Source of the DNA: Tricholoma matsutake
Taxonomy: Eukaryota; Basidiomycota; Agaricomycetes; Agaricales; Tricholomataceae
Reading direction: 5' to 3'
Assembly (NCBI GenBank): GCA_026075535.2
Contig: AP026547.1
Location: forward strand, 124,001-188,000
Length of the DNA: 64,000 bases
The notes under the pieces were generated by a model. It saw only the letters and a program-made list of their open reading frames with translations, ran no database searches and was not told the origin of the DNA. Position 1 is the first letter of the stretch. Each line of letters opens with the position of its first letter. The position numbers and the translations under genes are program-made. Below, in pieces: positions 1-11,031 of the stretch.

Positions 1-114
1 ATGATTTGCAACAGTTGTACTCCTCCTCGATTTCCTTTTCTGGTTTGCTCTGGGTTTCCTTGGATACTAATACATTGTAATGATTCTGTGTCACCAATGG
101 GGAAACCTTCACTG

Positions 115-1206
115 GGACTCTTCCACAACATTCTTTTGCTTGTCTTCCTCCTGCTTCACTTCCTTGAATATAGCTCCCCTGATCTTTCTCTTCTGCTTAC
201 AATTCCTAGAGATATGTCCTAACTGTCCACAGTTAAAACATCTAAGTGGGGGTCATTTCCCTGCTTGATCAATCTCCATTGCATCTGCTGGCGCCGCTGA
301 CTCTGCAACTATATGTGTCACTGCCATGGCCAGTGGCTGTGCCCTCGGAGTCTGCACCTGAGGTGCCTTTCCTTTCTCGGACTTTCCTCCTGATAGCTTT
401 CCAAATTTGGTACTTCTGTACATCAACTTCAATTCCACCTGTTCCTGCTGATATTGCTGGTCAAGGTGCATTGCCCAATTATACCACTTGTCCAATTTCT
501 CTGGCATGGAAGGTAGTCAGTAGATAGACTTGAATAAAGAGGGATTTAATCCTGCTTTCAAAAATTCTACCAACGTGGCTTCTCCCATATCCATTTGTGA
601 AGCTTCTGCTTTGAATTGCAAAATAAATTCATCCGCTGTTAGGTAACCTTGGCACATGGTTTTTAATTTGGCATTAGCTGTTGCCTTTGGATTAGGGTCC
701 CCAAACTGTGCCTCCAATCTCTCCAAAAATTCCTTGAAGGTTGCAAATGGTTTATTTCCCACAGCAATTTGATTGATAGCCTCATTTCTCCAGAACTGTG
801 CTTCCCCCCCCTGGATATACAAGAGAGCAAACATAATCCTTGACTCAGCTGTATGAAACTCTGGCTTCCTCCCATGGATGTACAATACTATAGAGCTGAT
901 GAAAGATTTTGTATTCTCCATGGTACCGTCAAAGATTTGTGGGGGCACATATTTAGGTAAGTGTGGTTTTCCATTTCCAGACTTCTCCCCCATCTCTCCC
1001 TCCTGTGACATCCACTCCATCATCTCCTCCATCTCATCATCTCTATCTCCTGTCGTCTCTAGCTGTACTTCTGCTTGTCTAGGCTGTGATGCGGTCAACA
1101 CTGTCACTAATTGGGAGATTTGTGCTGTAAGCACATCAATCTTCACTTCTAGTGCTGGCATGGGAACAGGATTAGGACCAGGATTAGAAGTTGAGGGTTC
1201 AGACAT
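115..1206 (-). pseudogene. Ty3/gypsy gag polyprotein, two in-frame stops
   Basis: Read on the minus strand from ATG at 1206, this is a retrotransposon capsid protein. The first 230 codons hold a Pro/Ser-rich head, an acidic stretch and a Retrotrans_gag-like core (motifs KYVPPQIFDG, QFWRNEA, FLERLEAQFGDPN, FILQFKAEA). A TGA at 517-519 interrupts the frame, which continues unchanged through MPEKLDKWYNWAM, meets a second TGA near 250, and then encodes a CCHC zinc knuckle (CFNCGQLGHISRNC, about 195-240) and a basic tail ending near 115. Both stops are TGA and fit CGA arginine codons lost by C-to-T change. No protease or RT follows because the window ends. A PBS-like GGCGCC string lies at about 1330-1336. 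Confident as gag; the element's own LTR is not certain. Confidence 0.88.
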
Positions 1207-1691
1207 AATTTTAAAATCTGTGATGAATCACTTCATCGACAATTCAAGACTTGTTCTTCGACACCTCTCCAAATGTTTATGGGTCACATGATGGTTTGTT
1301 GATTGTTTGTCAATGGTTCATCATTCATTGGGCGCCTAATTTGACACTTTGGATCAATACCCCTTCCAACAGTGCCTGATCTTGGAGATATCACTGAATT
1401 CGGCCTGTAACTAAAATAGTTGTCCAAATAGAGTAATCTAAATCGTAACTAAACCAGATCCAATTGGTTGTCTGGTTGCAGCTGTCCTAATGATGAGTAC
1501 TGCCTCTTGATCACTGGTGGTTGCAATGTAAGGTGAGGCCTGGCATCAGCTTACAAAAGAAAAGGTGGTTTATGTATGTACAAGTACTTCTGGCTTGTGC
1601 CAAAAGGATGAGTAATTGGATGTGGCACAGTGAAACAATGACGTATGCACAAGTAAGAGAAGGCACACTGATATGGGAAGTTGTGTTCTTC

Positions 1692-2082
1692 TGTTAGGGT
1701 GACACCAGCTAAGACCATGCAGGTTCTCTCTACAAGAAGGGGGTGGGATATGCACATGTGATGGGGGAATTGATGGTTTTGATGCAAGGGGTTATTTATA
1801 GATGAGTTTGTTGAGATAGGTTGTTCACACCACAAACATAGGTGGAATACCTAAGAGAACACAACTGGGGTCCCCTAGGTGTATATTTAGGGTTTATATA
1901 CTATGTTGCATAGATTGTACATTGTTGTTACCAATGTGTGCATACAGGCGCAAACATAGTGATGTGTGCAAGATAAAATTCTCATGCTATCAAAGTGTAG
2001 CGTTATTCAGTGTCATGTAGCATATTTCGACATAATAAAATGAAAATGAAATTTTATTAGGTAATGGGGCTGTTTCCTAACA
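1692..2082 (-). repeat. LTR of family L1 (about 400 bp)
   Basis: On the minus strand it starts TGTTAGGAAACAGCCCC at 2082 and ends in CCTAACA at 1692, so it has TG...CA ends. It matches the solo LTRs at 4820-5221 and 16093-16494 over most of its length, with a small deletion and changes at its 3' end. No 5-bp target duplication is visible, so it may be part of a rearranged element rather than a clean solo insertion. It is in the same orientation as the gag at 115-1206, but the 485 bp between them do not begin with a primer-binding site. Confidence 0.82.
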
Positions 2083-2084
2083 GG

Positions 2085-2232
2085 GGGGCATACTGGTTAG
2101 GATTGGTTAGGGTTGCCTTACACATTGCTGGGGGGCATACCTGTTAGGATCAGTTAGGGTTCCTTTATGTGCAGCTGGGGGCATGCCAGTTAGGACTGGT
2201 TAGGCTTAGGATTCAGTTAGCAGTTAGGGTCA
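2085..2232 (+). repeat. Tandem repeat with telomere-like TTAGGG units
   Basis: About three degenerate copies of a ~48-bp unit, each starting GGGGGGCATNC and holding two or more GGTTAGG/GTTAGGG words. The TTAGGG words are interspersed with unique sequence, so this is an internal telomere-like repeat rather than a telomere. Confidence 0.7.
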
Positions 2233-2974
2233 GGGATGTTGGAACTGCACAAACAAGGCTTTAGTGTACTGACACAGCTTGGGGGACCCCTGGAGCACAG
2301 CAAGGGAGGGGAGGGTCATTGAATGGTTGGCCTTCTTTGTCTGCATTAGGAAAGGCCAACATTCAGACTTAGGAAATGAGTCCATATGTTTACAGAATAC
2401 TCATTCTTATACCCACCATTCAATGAAAAGATCAGTGCTGTTTTACCTGTGGTTAGTAATTTGATTGAATGACTACAAATATCTAGTGACTTTTGAAACC
2501 ATGTGACTTAAATTTAGCTGAGATGTGGATTTTGATTCAATTAGGCAATTTTTGGGTGCTGGTTATACATTGCTGGTTATGTTGGGTCAGTTACAAGTCC
2601 TATGCTTCTTTATCATGTGACACCCCGTTTTGGGGTAGAACAGGCCATTCTGGATGCTGTTGATGTCCTGTACAATGTTGCTGCTGGTGCAGTCATGACT
2701 ACAGCATTGAGTATACATTGTAATGTACTGCAGATGGTGAGTGAAAATGGACTAAGAGTAAGAGTAGCATACTGTATCACCCTTGGTATGGGCCAGAAGA
2801 TGTATCATGTATGGTCTCGCATACATCTGCTTCCATGCTTGTCATGACGCATGTCTTTCCATCCCGCTCTTCAACTTCCTTGTTGAATCCAGCCCTCCAA
2901 GGGGTGGCACAAGTAGAAGTGATGTGTGTGCATCCGATGTTAGGATTGACTGGGAACATCCTTTGCCACTCCTC
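2233..2974 (-). pseudogene. Left part of an unidentified minus-strand ORF
   Basis: No recognisable gene on the plus strand. On the minus strand an open frame (about 2777-2974) reads into the target site of T1-a at 2975-2982. Across the 3.3-kb insertion the matching frame continues at 6301-6394 (LLTSADSPKVVNYNASLPA then, on this side, EEWQRMFPVNPNIGCTHI), which suggests one gene split by the element. I do not recognise the protein. The rest of 2233-2776 shows nothing I can support. Confidence 0.35.
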
Positions 2975-3220
2975 ATTGCTGGGAGGTCTTTACACTCCCC
3001 CCCCAATCCGAGCAGACTCCGCTCAGACACTCGGACTGTCCGAGGACTTTGCTTGGACTTTGCTTGGACTTCTTTGGCTGAAAGTCCTGCCAAACTAGAT
3101 GTCCAGTCTGAGCTGAGTCCTCAGACTGTCCGAGTGTCCGAGCAGAGTCCGAGTGGACCAGCACTTGTACAGTCCTAGGACTGTCTGAGTTGCTTATATA
3201 ATTGACTGAAAAATCAGTGG

Positions 3221-3297
3221 CTACCACAGGGATTGAACCCTCATAGTCACATGATAAAGTACATTTAAGGCAACAATATAACCATTAGACTAAAGTA
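3221..3297 (-). other. tRNA-like Pol III module, type B (T1-a left end)
   Basis: On the minus strand the A box reads TAGTCTAATGGTTATA and the B box GGGTTCAATCCC. The module points toward the nearer element end at 2983. Cloverleaf pairing is poor, so this is tRNA-derived rather than a working tRNA gene. Confidence 0.7.
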
Positions 3298-3511
3298 TCA
3301 TTACAGATAGATAGTTTTATCTCTCTATGTACCACCCTGGCTGTGATGACAAATCAACACAGCCATGTCACCAACAATGATGCCAGCTCATCGTCGATCA
3401 TCACCAACCACCACCACCACCACCACTTGATGATGATGACTCCCTCCCACGTCCCTCTGCCACCACTGCCCCCTGAACAACCCACAGTGATGGGCCCCAT
3501 GCCAGCACACG

Positions 3512-3935
3512 ATGAAATGGGCCCAAACAACAATAGAGTTGTTTGGGCCCCAGGTGAGTTTTTTCTTTTTTCTTTTCTCATGTTTTCTTTAAGCTAACAC
3601 ATTTTTTCATTAATTATAGGTTATATCTATACTGTAGGAGCAAAATGACCCCAAAACCACCAAACAAGGAACAATGACGAGACCACAACCCAGCACCCAC
3701 CCCCACCAGTGCGAGCAACTGCTCGCATGGGGGAGAGCGGCTGCTAATGATGATGATGACAACAGGGAACAACAATGACCAGGAACAACAATGACAAGGA
3801 ACAACAACACCACCCACCCCAGCCCTACAAGCCACTGCTCGTAGGGTGGACGATGGGTGGAATGACGATGATTAGGTCCTAGGTAAGCTTTTTTTTCTTC
3901 ATTTTTCGATGCTAACTAACTTTTTATAGGTACAA
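3512..3935 (+). repeat. Palindrome-plus-intron units (two)
   Basis: An inverted pair GGGCCC...GTTTGGGCCCCAG is followed by an intron-like segment at 3554-3619 (GTGAGT start, GCTAAC branch-like site, ATTATAG end, 66 nt). A second lies at 3883-3929 (GTAAGC start, GCTAACTAAC, TTTATAG end, 47 nt). The order donor, pyrimidine-rich stretch, CTAAC, AG is that of short fungal introns. The flanking exons encode no conserved protein that I recognise. Confidence 0.65.
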
Positions 3936-4215
3936 ACTACTACTGGCAACGACAATGATGGGGGGACACCACCACCACCACTGCTGTGAGCCCCTGCTTG
4001 CAGGGTGGAAGGTGAGGGTGAAGAGACAAGGGGGAAGGGAGACAAGGGGGAAGGGAGATGAGAGGGAAGGGAGACAATGACCCCACCCCATGCCTACAAG
4101 CATCTGCTCGTGGGGTGGTTTGGGGGGGAGAAGAATCGGGCCAGGAGAGCGAGACGGCCAGGGGATGACCCGGGGAGAGATGAATGCCACTACGAGCAAC
4201 AGTTGCTCATGGTGG
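3700..4215 (+). repeat. Cluster of five GAGCA/TGCTC palindromes
   Basis: Near-palindromes of the form GAGCANNTGCTC occur at about 3712, 3832, 3988, 4098 and 4193, most with CACCC before or GGGTGGA after. Between them are purine-rich GACAAGGGGGAAGGGA-type runs. The motif recurs in every T1 cargo and in T2. Confidence 0.75.
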
Positions 4216-4249
4216 GTGTTTTTAATTTATTTTTATTATTGATAGTTAC

Positions 4250-4345
4250 GGCCCCCTCCCCTCAAGCCTGCAAGGGGAGGGCTTAGTATTATACATACTT
4301 ACCCATATTAATTACCCCTTGCACAGATGCGAGGGGGTCAATTTA
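4250..4345 (+). repeat. CCCTC hairpin block of T1-a
   Basis: Two inverted repeats, CCCCTCAAGCCTGCAAGGGG and CCCCTTGCACAGATGCGAGGGGG, separated by AT-rich sequence. They correspond to the regularly spaced hairpins of the other T1 copies; this copy retains fewer. Confidence 0.65.
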
Positions 4346-4417
4346 ATAATCTATTCATGATATATATAAAAATTAGATTTCAGTAATAAATAGATATAAT
4401 GTATGTGACTTTGAATG

Positions 4418-4505
4418 ACTGCTTGGCTTAAGTGGTAGAGTGTGCATGTTTGGTCATCATGTGATCGTTAGTCCAGAAGTCTGTTGGTTCAATTCCTGCT
4501 GTGCA
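4418..4505 (+). other. tRNA-like Pol III module, type A (T1-a right arm)
   Basis: A box TGGCTTAAGTGGTAGAG, an internal TCATCATGTGATC that echoes the TGTCATGTGATT of other type A modules, and B box TTGGTTCAATTCC. TTTT follows within 15 nt. It points to the right end of T1-a. Confidence 0.7.
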
Positions 4506-4819
4506 CACATCATTTTGTGAGACTTATAAGAATTTCTGTAAGTCTGGAACTTGGACAATACTCAGCCTCCTACCCATGCCCTCTGGAAGAGTCCGTGATC
4601 ACTCACTGTGATTTTCATACTCACAATTTGATTGTCTGAAACCTTCTTTTTTGTAACTCTTCCAGAGGGCCTGGCACCAAACATTTGTCAATAGACATTG
4701 CCACCGTTATGAGTGACTGGTCAATGTCCATTTTAGTCGTATATTTGATCACCCGCTTGTATAATTACACAATCAATTTTGAATAAAATCATTTGCCACA
4801 TTCGGTTATACACCCTCGG

Positions 4820-5221
4820 TGTTAGGAAACCACCCCATTACCTAATAAACTTTCATTTTTATTTTATTATGTCGAATTACGCTACATGACGCCAAATGAT
4901 GCTACATTTTGATAGTGTGAGAATTTTATTTTGCACGCATCAAAATGTACGTGCATGTATGAGTGCGTCGGTAACAACAATGTACAATATATGTAACATA
5001 GTATATAAACCCTAAATATATGCCTAGGGGACCCCAGTTGTGTTCTCTTAGGTATTCCACCTACGTTTTCAGTGTGAAAGGCCTATCTCAACAAACTCAC
5101 CTATTAATAACCCCTTGCATCAAAACCATCAATTCCCCCATCATGAGCGCGGATCCCGCCCCCTTCTTGTAGAGAGAACCCGCATGGTCTTAGCTAGCAG
5201 ATAGTGGGTGTCGCCCTAACA
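4820..5221 (+). repeat. Solo LTR, family L1, with 5-bp target duplication
   Basis: A 402-bp LTR from TGTTAGGAAACC to CCCTAACA, flanked by perfect CTCGG duplications (4815-4819 and 5222-5226). The body carries a TATATAAACCC promoter-like box. It lies just inside the left arm of the MULE-like element, so it inserted later. Confidence 0.93.
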
Positions 5222-5420
5222 CTCGGCTCAGATTAGATCAAATAGCTACATCGATGGCCAGTACCAGCTCCTCCTACGTCACACCAATCCTATTGTATTT
5301 CCATCAAAATAATCTGCTCCTATCAGACTTTCTGTTGACTCTGCTATCCGATGTTCAGTTGTCAACCCTCCTTTGTCAGCTGCTCTGGGCTTGTAATGAC
5401 AGCCTGGTAATATAACCCCT

Positions 5421-5801
5421 CTATGGCCTATCCAAAAGGTAAGTTGATTGTTTTCCTAACACAATGGGATTGGCATTCAAACTCACTTGAAAATTTTTGG
5501 CAGTTGCAGAATCCCCTGAAATCATAAGTGCTTTGATCCCTACACACTTCAATGATAGCACATTCTGTGACCCAAGGAGGTTGAGTGGTGTTACAATAAT
5601 CTGGACACTGCCGGGTGGTCGGAAAAGTATAGGTATCCAAAAGACAAGTGTTTTGCCCATCCCCATTCCTGCTATGGACACAACATCATTCTTCTGTTGA
5701 AGGATTGATTGGACTATCTGTGACTGCCATAGACATGGATGGACACCAAAAACTTCATTAGTTCGTTTTTGTATTTGTTCAAATGAGGGAATGTCATTCA
5801 T
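5421..5801 (-). pseudogene. RecQ-like DNA helicase, N-terminal fragment
   Basis: A 126-codon minus-strand frame matching the start of a RecQ/DEAD-box helicase core: a glutamine motif region (HPCLWQSQIVQSILQQ, about residues 21-36), Walker A GMGMGKTLVFW (about 45-55) and motif Ia TPLNLLGSQN (about 71-80). The DEAH box and the second RecA-like lobe are absent, so no helicase activity is expected. It sits inside the long-TIR element, which suggests capture. RecQ-like fragments are common in basidiomycete repeat regions. The assignment to a superfamily 2 helicase is firm; RecQ rather than another DEAD group is likely. Confidence 0.8.
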
Positions 5802-6300
5802 AAAAGACGCGATGTGACACGTTGAGTGTGGGCTGTAGTATAACCGAAAATGATTTTATTCAAAATTGATTGTGTAATTATACAAGCGGGTGATCAAATA
5901 TACGACTAAAATGGACATTGACCAGTCACTCATAATGGTGGCGATGTCTATTGATAAATGTTTGGTGCCAGGCCCTCTGGAAGAGTTACAAAAAAGAAGG
6001 TTTCAGACAATCAAATTGTGAGAATGAAAACTACGGTGAGTGATCATGGGCTCTTCCAGAGGGCATGGGTAGGAGGCTGGACAATACTTTGAAGGTGTAA
6101 GTAAATGCACAATTGATGTTGTCCAAGCAAAGTCCGAGCAAAGTCCAAGTGCAGTCCTCAGACTTTACTCAGACAGTCCTAGGACAGTCCGAGTGTCTGA
6201 GCAGAGTCCGAGTGAAGTCTGAGGACAGTCTGAGTGTCTGAGTGTGTCTGAGCAGAGTCTGCTTGGACTGGGGGGGCGAGTGTAAAGTACTGATCGCTGG

Positions 6301-6560
6301 TGTGATAGTAGAGAATGGCAGACTCGGCTGGAAGACTGGCATTGTAGTTTACAACTTTGGGGGAGTCAGCACTGGTCAAAAGGTCACCTTTCACTCCAAC
6401 AACAACTCTGATGGCATTGTGGATCCATTTGTATGGCCTTTGTGAGAACTGCAGTGCATTGAAGGTCTCTATTGGGAGGGTGAGGCAATGTACCCAATGC
6501 CAATTGGAAGGATCAAGATTGGGCCAAGCACCATGGATGGAGTGTTCATGTGATGTGGTC
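6301..6560 (-). pseudogene. Right part of the unidentified minus-strand ORF
   Basis: This is the continuation of the frame at 2777-2974 on the far side of T1-a. The minus-strand frame reads toward the insertion from about 6520 and includes RVVVGVKGDLLTSADSP. I do not recognise the family and find no domain motif. Confidence 0.3.
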
Positions 6561-6748
6561 TCACGACCTTTGTTCCTATCTGTAGCCCTATTCCATTGCC
6601 TGATGAACTGCTACAAAGTCTTTAAGCATCAGCAAACTCAACACAGCCTCCAGACCTCGCAGCCAAGAATGCCAACACCCTTTCCCCACACTCCACAGCA
6701 AGCAGAGCCCCTTTTCTTAAGTCCACATCTGACCAAGCAGAGCCCGCT

Positions 6749-9700
6749 ATGAGTCTCAGTGATGACAATCTTCTGCTTTTTTGCATTATCAAAGGTGAAA
6801 CAGAGTTCTTTCTGATTGGTGTTGAAGGGTCATCATGGCACAATCCTAAGTTCATGGTAGGCGACCTGAAGGAGAAAATACAAGAGGAGTGAAAAGATGG
6901 TTCATTAGCTGGTGTTGGTGCCCACAGCCTAGTACTCTGGAAGGTGTGTGCTATCGAAGAGTTGCGATCTCAGATTATATGGCTTACTTTCCTGTCCTTT
7001 TAGCCCAAAGATACCAATCCCATCAATGTAAACCTGGATGACCTTGCATCTATTTGCTGTGATGAACAACTGGCTGAGAAATTATCCTCTGCTTGTCCCA
7101 TTGGCTATATTTTTCCAAACCAACCTCCACTCAATCATTTACATATTATTGTATGGAAACCAGATACTGGTGAGTGAGGGTGCTTTTCCATGGCAGAACA
7201 CTGCTGATAGTTTCTTGCTCAAAATCACTTACTGTTCCAATTGCCCTCACAACCACATTGTTTTTCCCATGGGTGATGACATCATTCCCCCTTTACTCCA
7301 TGTGTAATGACTTTGACTCCATGGTGTTCTTGTTCATCAACATTACCTTGCTCTCCTCAATACCTGCTGCCATCTTGATGAACTTGTGCATATTGATTCC
7401 ATCTCTTGTGCCTAACAAACTGAACATGAATTTGCTCACCAATCTGAACCATCTCTCCCTTCATGCATTCCCTCCTTCTCTTGCCATCTCTATGATCTGT
7501 CGACCTATCACTCCACATTTGCAAATTTCCAATGTTCCTCCTTGATCGCTTGATGCTATTATTTCTTCATCTCTCCTTCCCACCTCCTTCCTCATGTATG
7601 TCAAATGGGTCTCATTGCCAGTCTGGGCTGGCTCCTCACCCCGCCAAATTACAATGTCCTCCCACTTCCATGTCTCACCACTGTTTTCCCTGGTTTTACC
7701 AACAACCTGTCTCATTTATTGATTCGTTGCTCTTTTTGTTTCCACCTGTGCCCCACGGTGAGACCGCACAGCTGATAGTAAGCCATTATGTTCATCCTTG
7801 TGCTTTGCTGAAGGTGTGCAGCTGCGGACCGGAAAAGGAACATCACACCGAAAGAATGCATATTTGATATCAAGGCAATCGACAAAGAGATCAAGAAAGA
7901 GCTCAAATCACTTTGTGAGGTAATTTAGACATTTCTGAAAAATCCTGAGCCACCCACCTGGGTTCCTCTGAACTACGTTATGCTGAGCAACCATGAATAT
8001 CTTACAAACCTTTGAACACCATCTTATCACAATGGCAAGCCAAGTCTTTTACTTCACAATCTTGATGTGTGCAATGGTAATGAAATCACGGAGATGTTTG
8101 GACATGGTGAATGCCTGTATGTATTTATTAATTGTGCTTTGAACCCTTCTCACCATGGACTGCAGGTGCATTTGCAACACATCCAGATTGGGAAAAACCC
8201 AGTGCATAATGGAAGGCCTCATGAAATACTGGGGATTCTACCTTGTTGCAAGATTTGCAAGACACCTTGAAGGATATTGCTGACTATCAGGAATGGACAT
8301 CTGACCTTAGTCACCTCTCTTCTGGGCAATGGGTTCATCAAAATGATCTCAGCAGTCTGATTGCTTCTAAGCACCTCTGGAAAGTCCTGGCTGTGAGGGT
8401 AGTGATTTTCCAGTTGTTCCTATGGCTCACTATCATGGTTGACAGGAAATTGCAAGAGAAGCATAAGCACATTTGGTTGTTGTTCCAGTTGTCCAACCAA
8501 CTACCCTGTGGTGGAATCTTGCATCCATTTGTTCACATCATCAAGAAGTGTCTTCATTGTGCTTCAAATGAAGCTCTCATCACATTGATTGAATGCTTTA
8601 CTGGCATTTGAAAAATATTCACAATTGCACTTTAATGTTATGCTGGTTGAAGCACGGTGGGCCACCAGATTATATCCCCATTCCTTCATATCGTCTACCA
8701 GTGACAGAGTATATCAATCAATCATCTGCAAAATAGTTAAGGTCATCACCTGATTGCGGATGATGCTAGTGGTGTCAGGTACAGGTCTGTTGCTGGCAGA
8801 GCTAGAGGAAGCTATGGCCTTCAGAGTGTCAAAACCTGGAGCAGTTATACTGTTCCACTGGCTTGGGATGTTTGACACCTGGCCAAAACTGAAGCCATTT
8901 CTCGAACACTACATCCCTGCTTCCATTTTGGAAATCCCTTCTGGGTATCACCTGCAAATATGGATTTGGGAGTATCTTCTGGGTCAGTGAGTTGACATCT
9001 TTCTTTTCTACTGAGCCAGTCTAACTGAAAGCAGATATTGCTTCTCTGTATCCTTTCTGGAATTATTCTTGAGGAATGGGCTGGAATCACCACACAAATT
9101 GCTGAATGAATATATCAAAGAACACACCATTTGTCTCCCAGGCAATACTGGTGATCCCTTTACTTCATCTGAGCCTGAACTTCAATGTGAAGTCCAAGCA
9201 ACAAGTTTTGAGTGGGATAGACTCAAGTTAGGTAGGCCTGTCCTTCAGCTTGAGATTCCTCCTTTTGACATATGGCAGATTTGACCACGCTTCAAGAAAC
9301 AGTGCAGATTGTGCAATCTCACTTGACCAAGGGGAAATCTCTGACATTCGGACCCATTACTGACTTGTGAGTATGGGATAGCTCATCTCTGCAAGGGCTA
9401 CAAGGGTCAAATAGTTGAACCACTTGCATCTCTGTCACTGATGAAGTGGCTCCAGACTCTAGACCATGCCAATCTGGAGGAAAATATCTGATCACAACTT
9501 CCTTTGCAAGCTTCATGTGGAGATGGTTATGAGGAGCTGGTTGTTTTGTACCTGCTTCGAACACTGCCCTACCCAGTCCCCCTCAGCACAATTTTCAACT
9601 TTCACAACACACCTGTTTGGGTGAATGACATGGTCCAGATAATTGGGCACCTCAATGGGATTGATGTAGCTGTGGACATTCTAGGAGGAGAACCTGGGTC

Positions 9701-10306
9701 TTGGTGTAGTGCATTATGCAGTCAATATTGAAGATGTTATATGCTGGCTTGAAACCCCGGCCATCACTCCAGCAGTACTTATCACTACTCACCTCTTTTT
9801 GGCCCAGACATCATCATATGGTGCAGTTCACCTCTGTCAAATTTGACCATCACATCCAGCAACATCCTTGCAATGGGCCAATTTAAGTCCTACACAGGTG
9901 GTAACAAGGAATCTCTTGATGCAGGAACAATTACTGAAGCTCTCACTTCCCTGAATTGAGTCCACTGGTTTAAACAGATAGTGTGTTAGTTAGCTTTGTC
10001 ACTGACCTCAGTCCATTAACAATCTTGTGACAGCCATTGCATCAACATCAGAAACTCATCAATGCCATTGAAAAATATTGTGTCCTCTGCTTTGTTGGTG
10101 GTTACCCACTGCCTCCCAACCTGAATTTAAGTGCCATCTCTGTCAGACAGGCTATTGATGCACTTGGCCCAAACATCCCACTAGCATCAATAAATCTGGA
10201 CACATTCAAAGCCCACTTCATCTCAGAGGATGAGGCTAGGAATGTCCTTGCACTGTTGGAGCATCCTCTCACCCACAAGCGAAAAATAAATGAGATTGAT
10301 AGCTGA
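6749..10306 (+). pseudogene. Crinkler-type P-loop NTPase gene 1, decayed
   Basis: ATG at 6749 opens a CRN-like N-terminal domain: FCIIKGETEFFLIGVEG, VGDLKEKIQEE and HSLVLWKV. A TGA interrupts it at 6890. An intron follows at 6944-7003 (GTGTGT...TTTTAG), then exon 7004-7169 ends HLHIIVWKPDTG at a GTGAGT donor. The NTPase part is visible at about 8170-9290: a degraded Walker A (NTSRLGKTQ; the first glycine is lost), WGFYLVARF, a 122-codon frame at 8243-8611, a Walker B-like MLVEARWA near 8640, VVSGTGLLLAELEEAMA and GMFDTWPKLKPFLE. C-terminal pieces follow at 9504-9731 and 10037-10306, the last ending KRKINEIDS. Frames shift repeatedly. In this family the N-terminal header is linked to effector-like proteins; a role here is inference. 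Confidence 0.72.
7170..8160 (+). other. Middle of Crinkler gene 1, no clear coding frame
   Basis: Between the CRN header and the NTPase core the frame is lost. Short pieces such as NITPKECIFDIKAIDKEIKK near 7840 look like linker coding sequence, separated by pyrimidine-rich intron-like stretches. I see no independent gene. Confidence 0.4.
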
Positions 10307-10387
10307 TACCAATGAAATAATCTTGCAATGTGATTTTTTGTTTGTAATAATATAGTGTTTGTGTGAATACTTGACATGATGTAGACT

Positions 10388-10574
10388 TACTTTGATCAAA
10401 TGTTGAAGCAGTTGCCTGGTCATAACCCATGCCTTCCACAGTTACACTATAGCCCATCTCAAAAGAGTCTTTGGTCCATGGCTTGTACATCTCATCCTCA
10501 TCCTCTTTGGCAGATCCAGTCCACCAATATCCATGTTCTTGTGTGTTCTTGAGCCACCTCATTATCACCTCCAT
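10388..10574 (-). pseudogene. Possible minus-strand exon ending at a GTAAGT donor
   Basis: A minus-strand frame starting MEVIMRWLKNTQEHGYWWTG has codon use suggestive of coding sequence and runs to a GTAAGT splice donor near 10388. I cannot identify the protein or a following exon. The rest of 10307-11031 shows nothing else I can support. Confidence 0.25.
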
Positions 10575-11031
10575 GGCATATCATCTCCCTTTGGTTTGTT
10601 CATTTGTTACTAATTTACTCTCTCTGTTGTACTTTCCCTCATCTTCCATGTCCTATCCATGCTGAATATGACAGCTGTCACCCATTGTACTCTGCCACTG
10701 GTGAGTGAGAGTGAATATTGCTGATAAGATTCACCCCAAACCCTCTCTCATTTGCTGACTCATTGCTCTTTTGTTTCCACCACCCTCAATTCTTGTCATG
10801 GTTTTGAATCCTACATGCCACCCCTCATCCACCCCCATCTCCAGCCAATTGTTCTTGCATTCCCTGACTTTCACATGCTTCCATCCATTTGCCTTCCTGG
10901 CTTTCTGATCCCACATGTTCTCATCTCCTCATCTTATCTCTCTTCATCTGTCACTGTCCCTTCATCCCCATCCCAACTCTTCCTCCCTGGATCATTATTG
11001 TCCTTCATCCTCTGCATCCAATCTGTACTAA

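Larger units (their letters stand above)
4563..6079. mobile_element. MULE-like element with ~245-bp inverted ends carrying a RecQ fragment
   Basis: The element starts CAGCCTCCTACCCATGCC and ends in the exact complement GGCATGGGTAGGAGGCTG. The inverted arms run about 245 bp (4563-4808 and 5836-6079) and differ at only a few positions. It is flanked by a perfect 9-bp duplication GACAATACT (4554-4562 and 6080-6088) inside T1-a. Long TIRs and a 9-bp duplication are the hallmarks of Mutator-like elements. The interior holds a solo LTR and a minus-strand RecQ-like helicase fragment but no transposase, so it resembles a Pack-MULE that captured a gene piece. Confidence 0.83.
2983..6292 (-). mobile_element. 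T1-a: TIR element with two tRNA-like modules and intron/hairpin cargo
   Basis: Ends are GAGGTCTTTACACTCCCC at the left and GAGTGTAAAGTACTG at the right, flanked by an 8-bp target duplication with one mismatch (ATTGCTGG 2975-2982, ATCGCTGG 6293-6300). Inside, left to right: subterminal CTCGGACTGTCCGAG-type repeats, a type B tRNA-like module pointing left, a GAGCTGGCA-type block with (CCA)n, two palindrome-plus-intron units, five GAGC palindromes, a CCCTCGC hairpin block, a type A tRNA-like module pointing right, and more CGGACT repeats. A 1517-bp MULE-like element splits the right arm. The 8-bp duplication suits hAT or KDZ elements. No transposase is encoded. Confidence 0.85.

Noticed and set aside
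2085..2232. True telomere
   Set aside because: TTAGGG words are isolated and degenerate, and unique sequence and transposons follow on both sides.
3343..3597. Open frame encoding a poly-histidine stretch
   Set aside because: Product of a (CCA)n run in the T1 cargo; the same occurs in shifted frames at 13858, 27650 and 38866. Frames are not conserved between copies.
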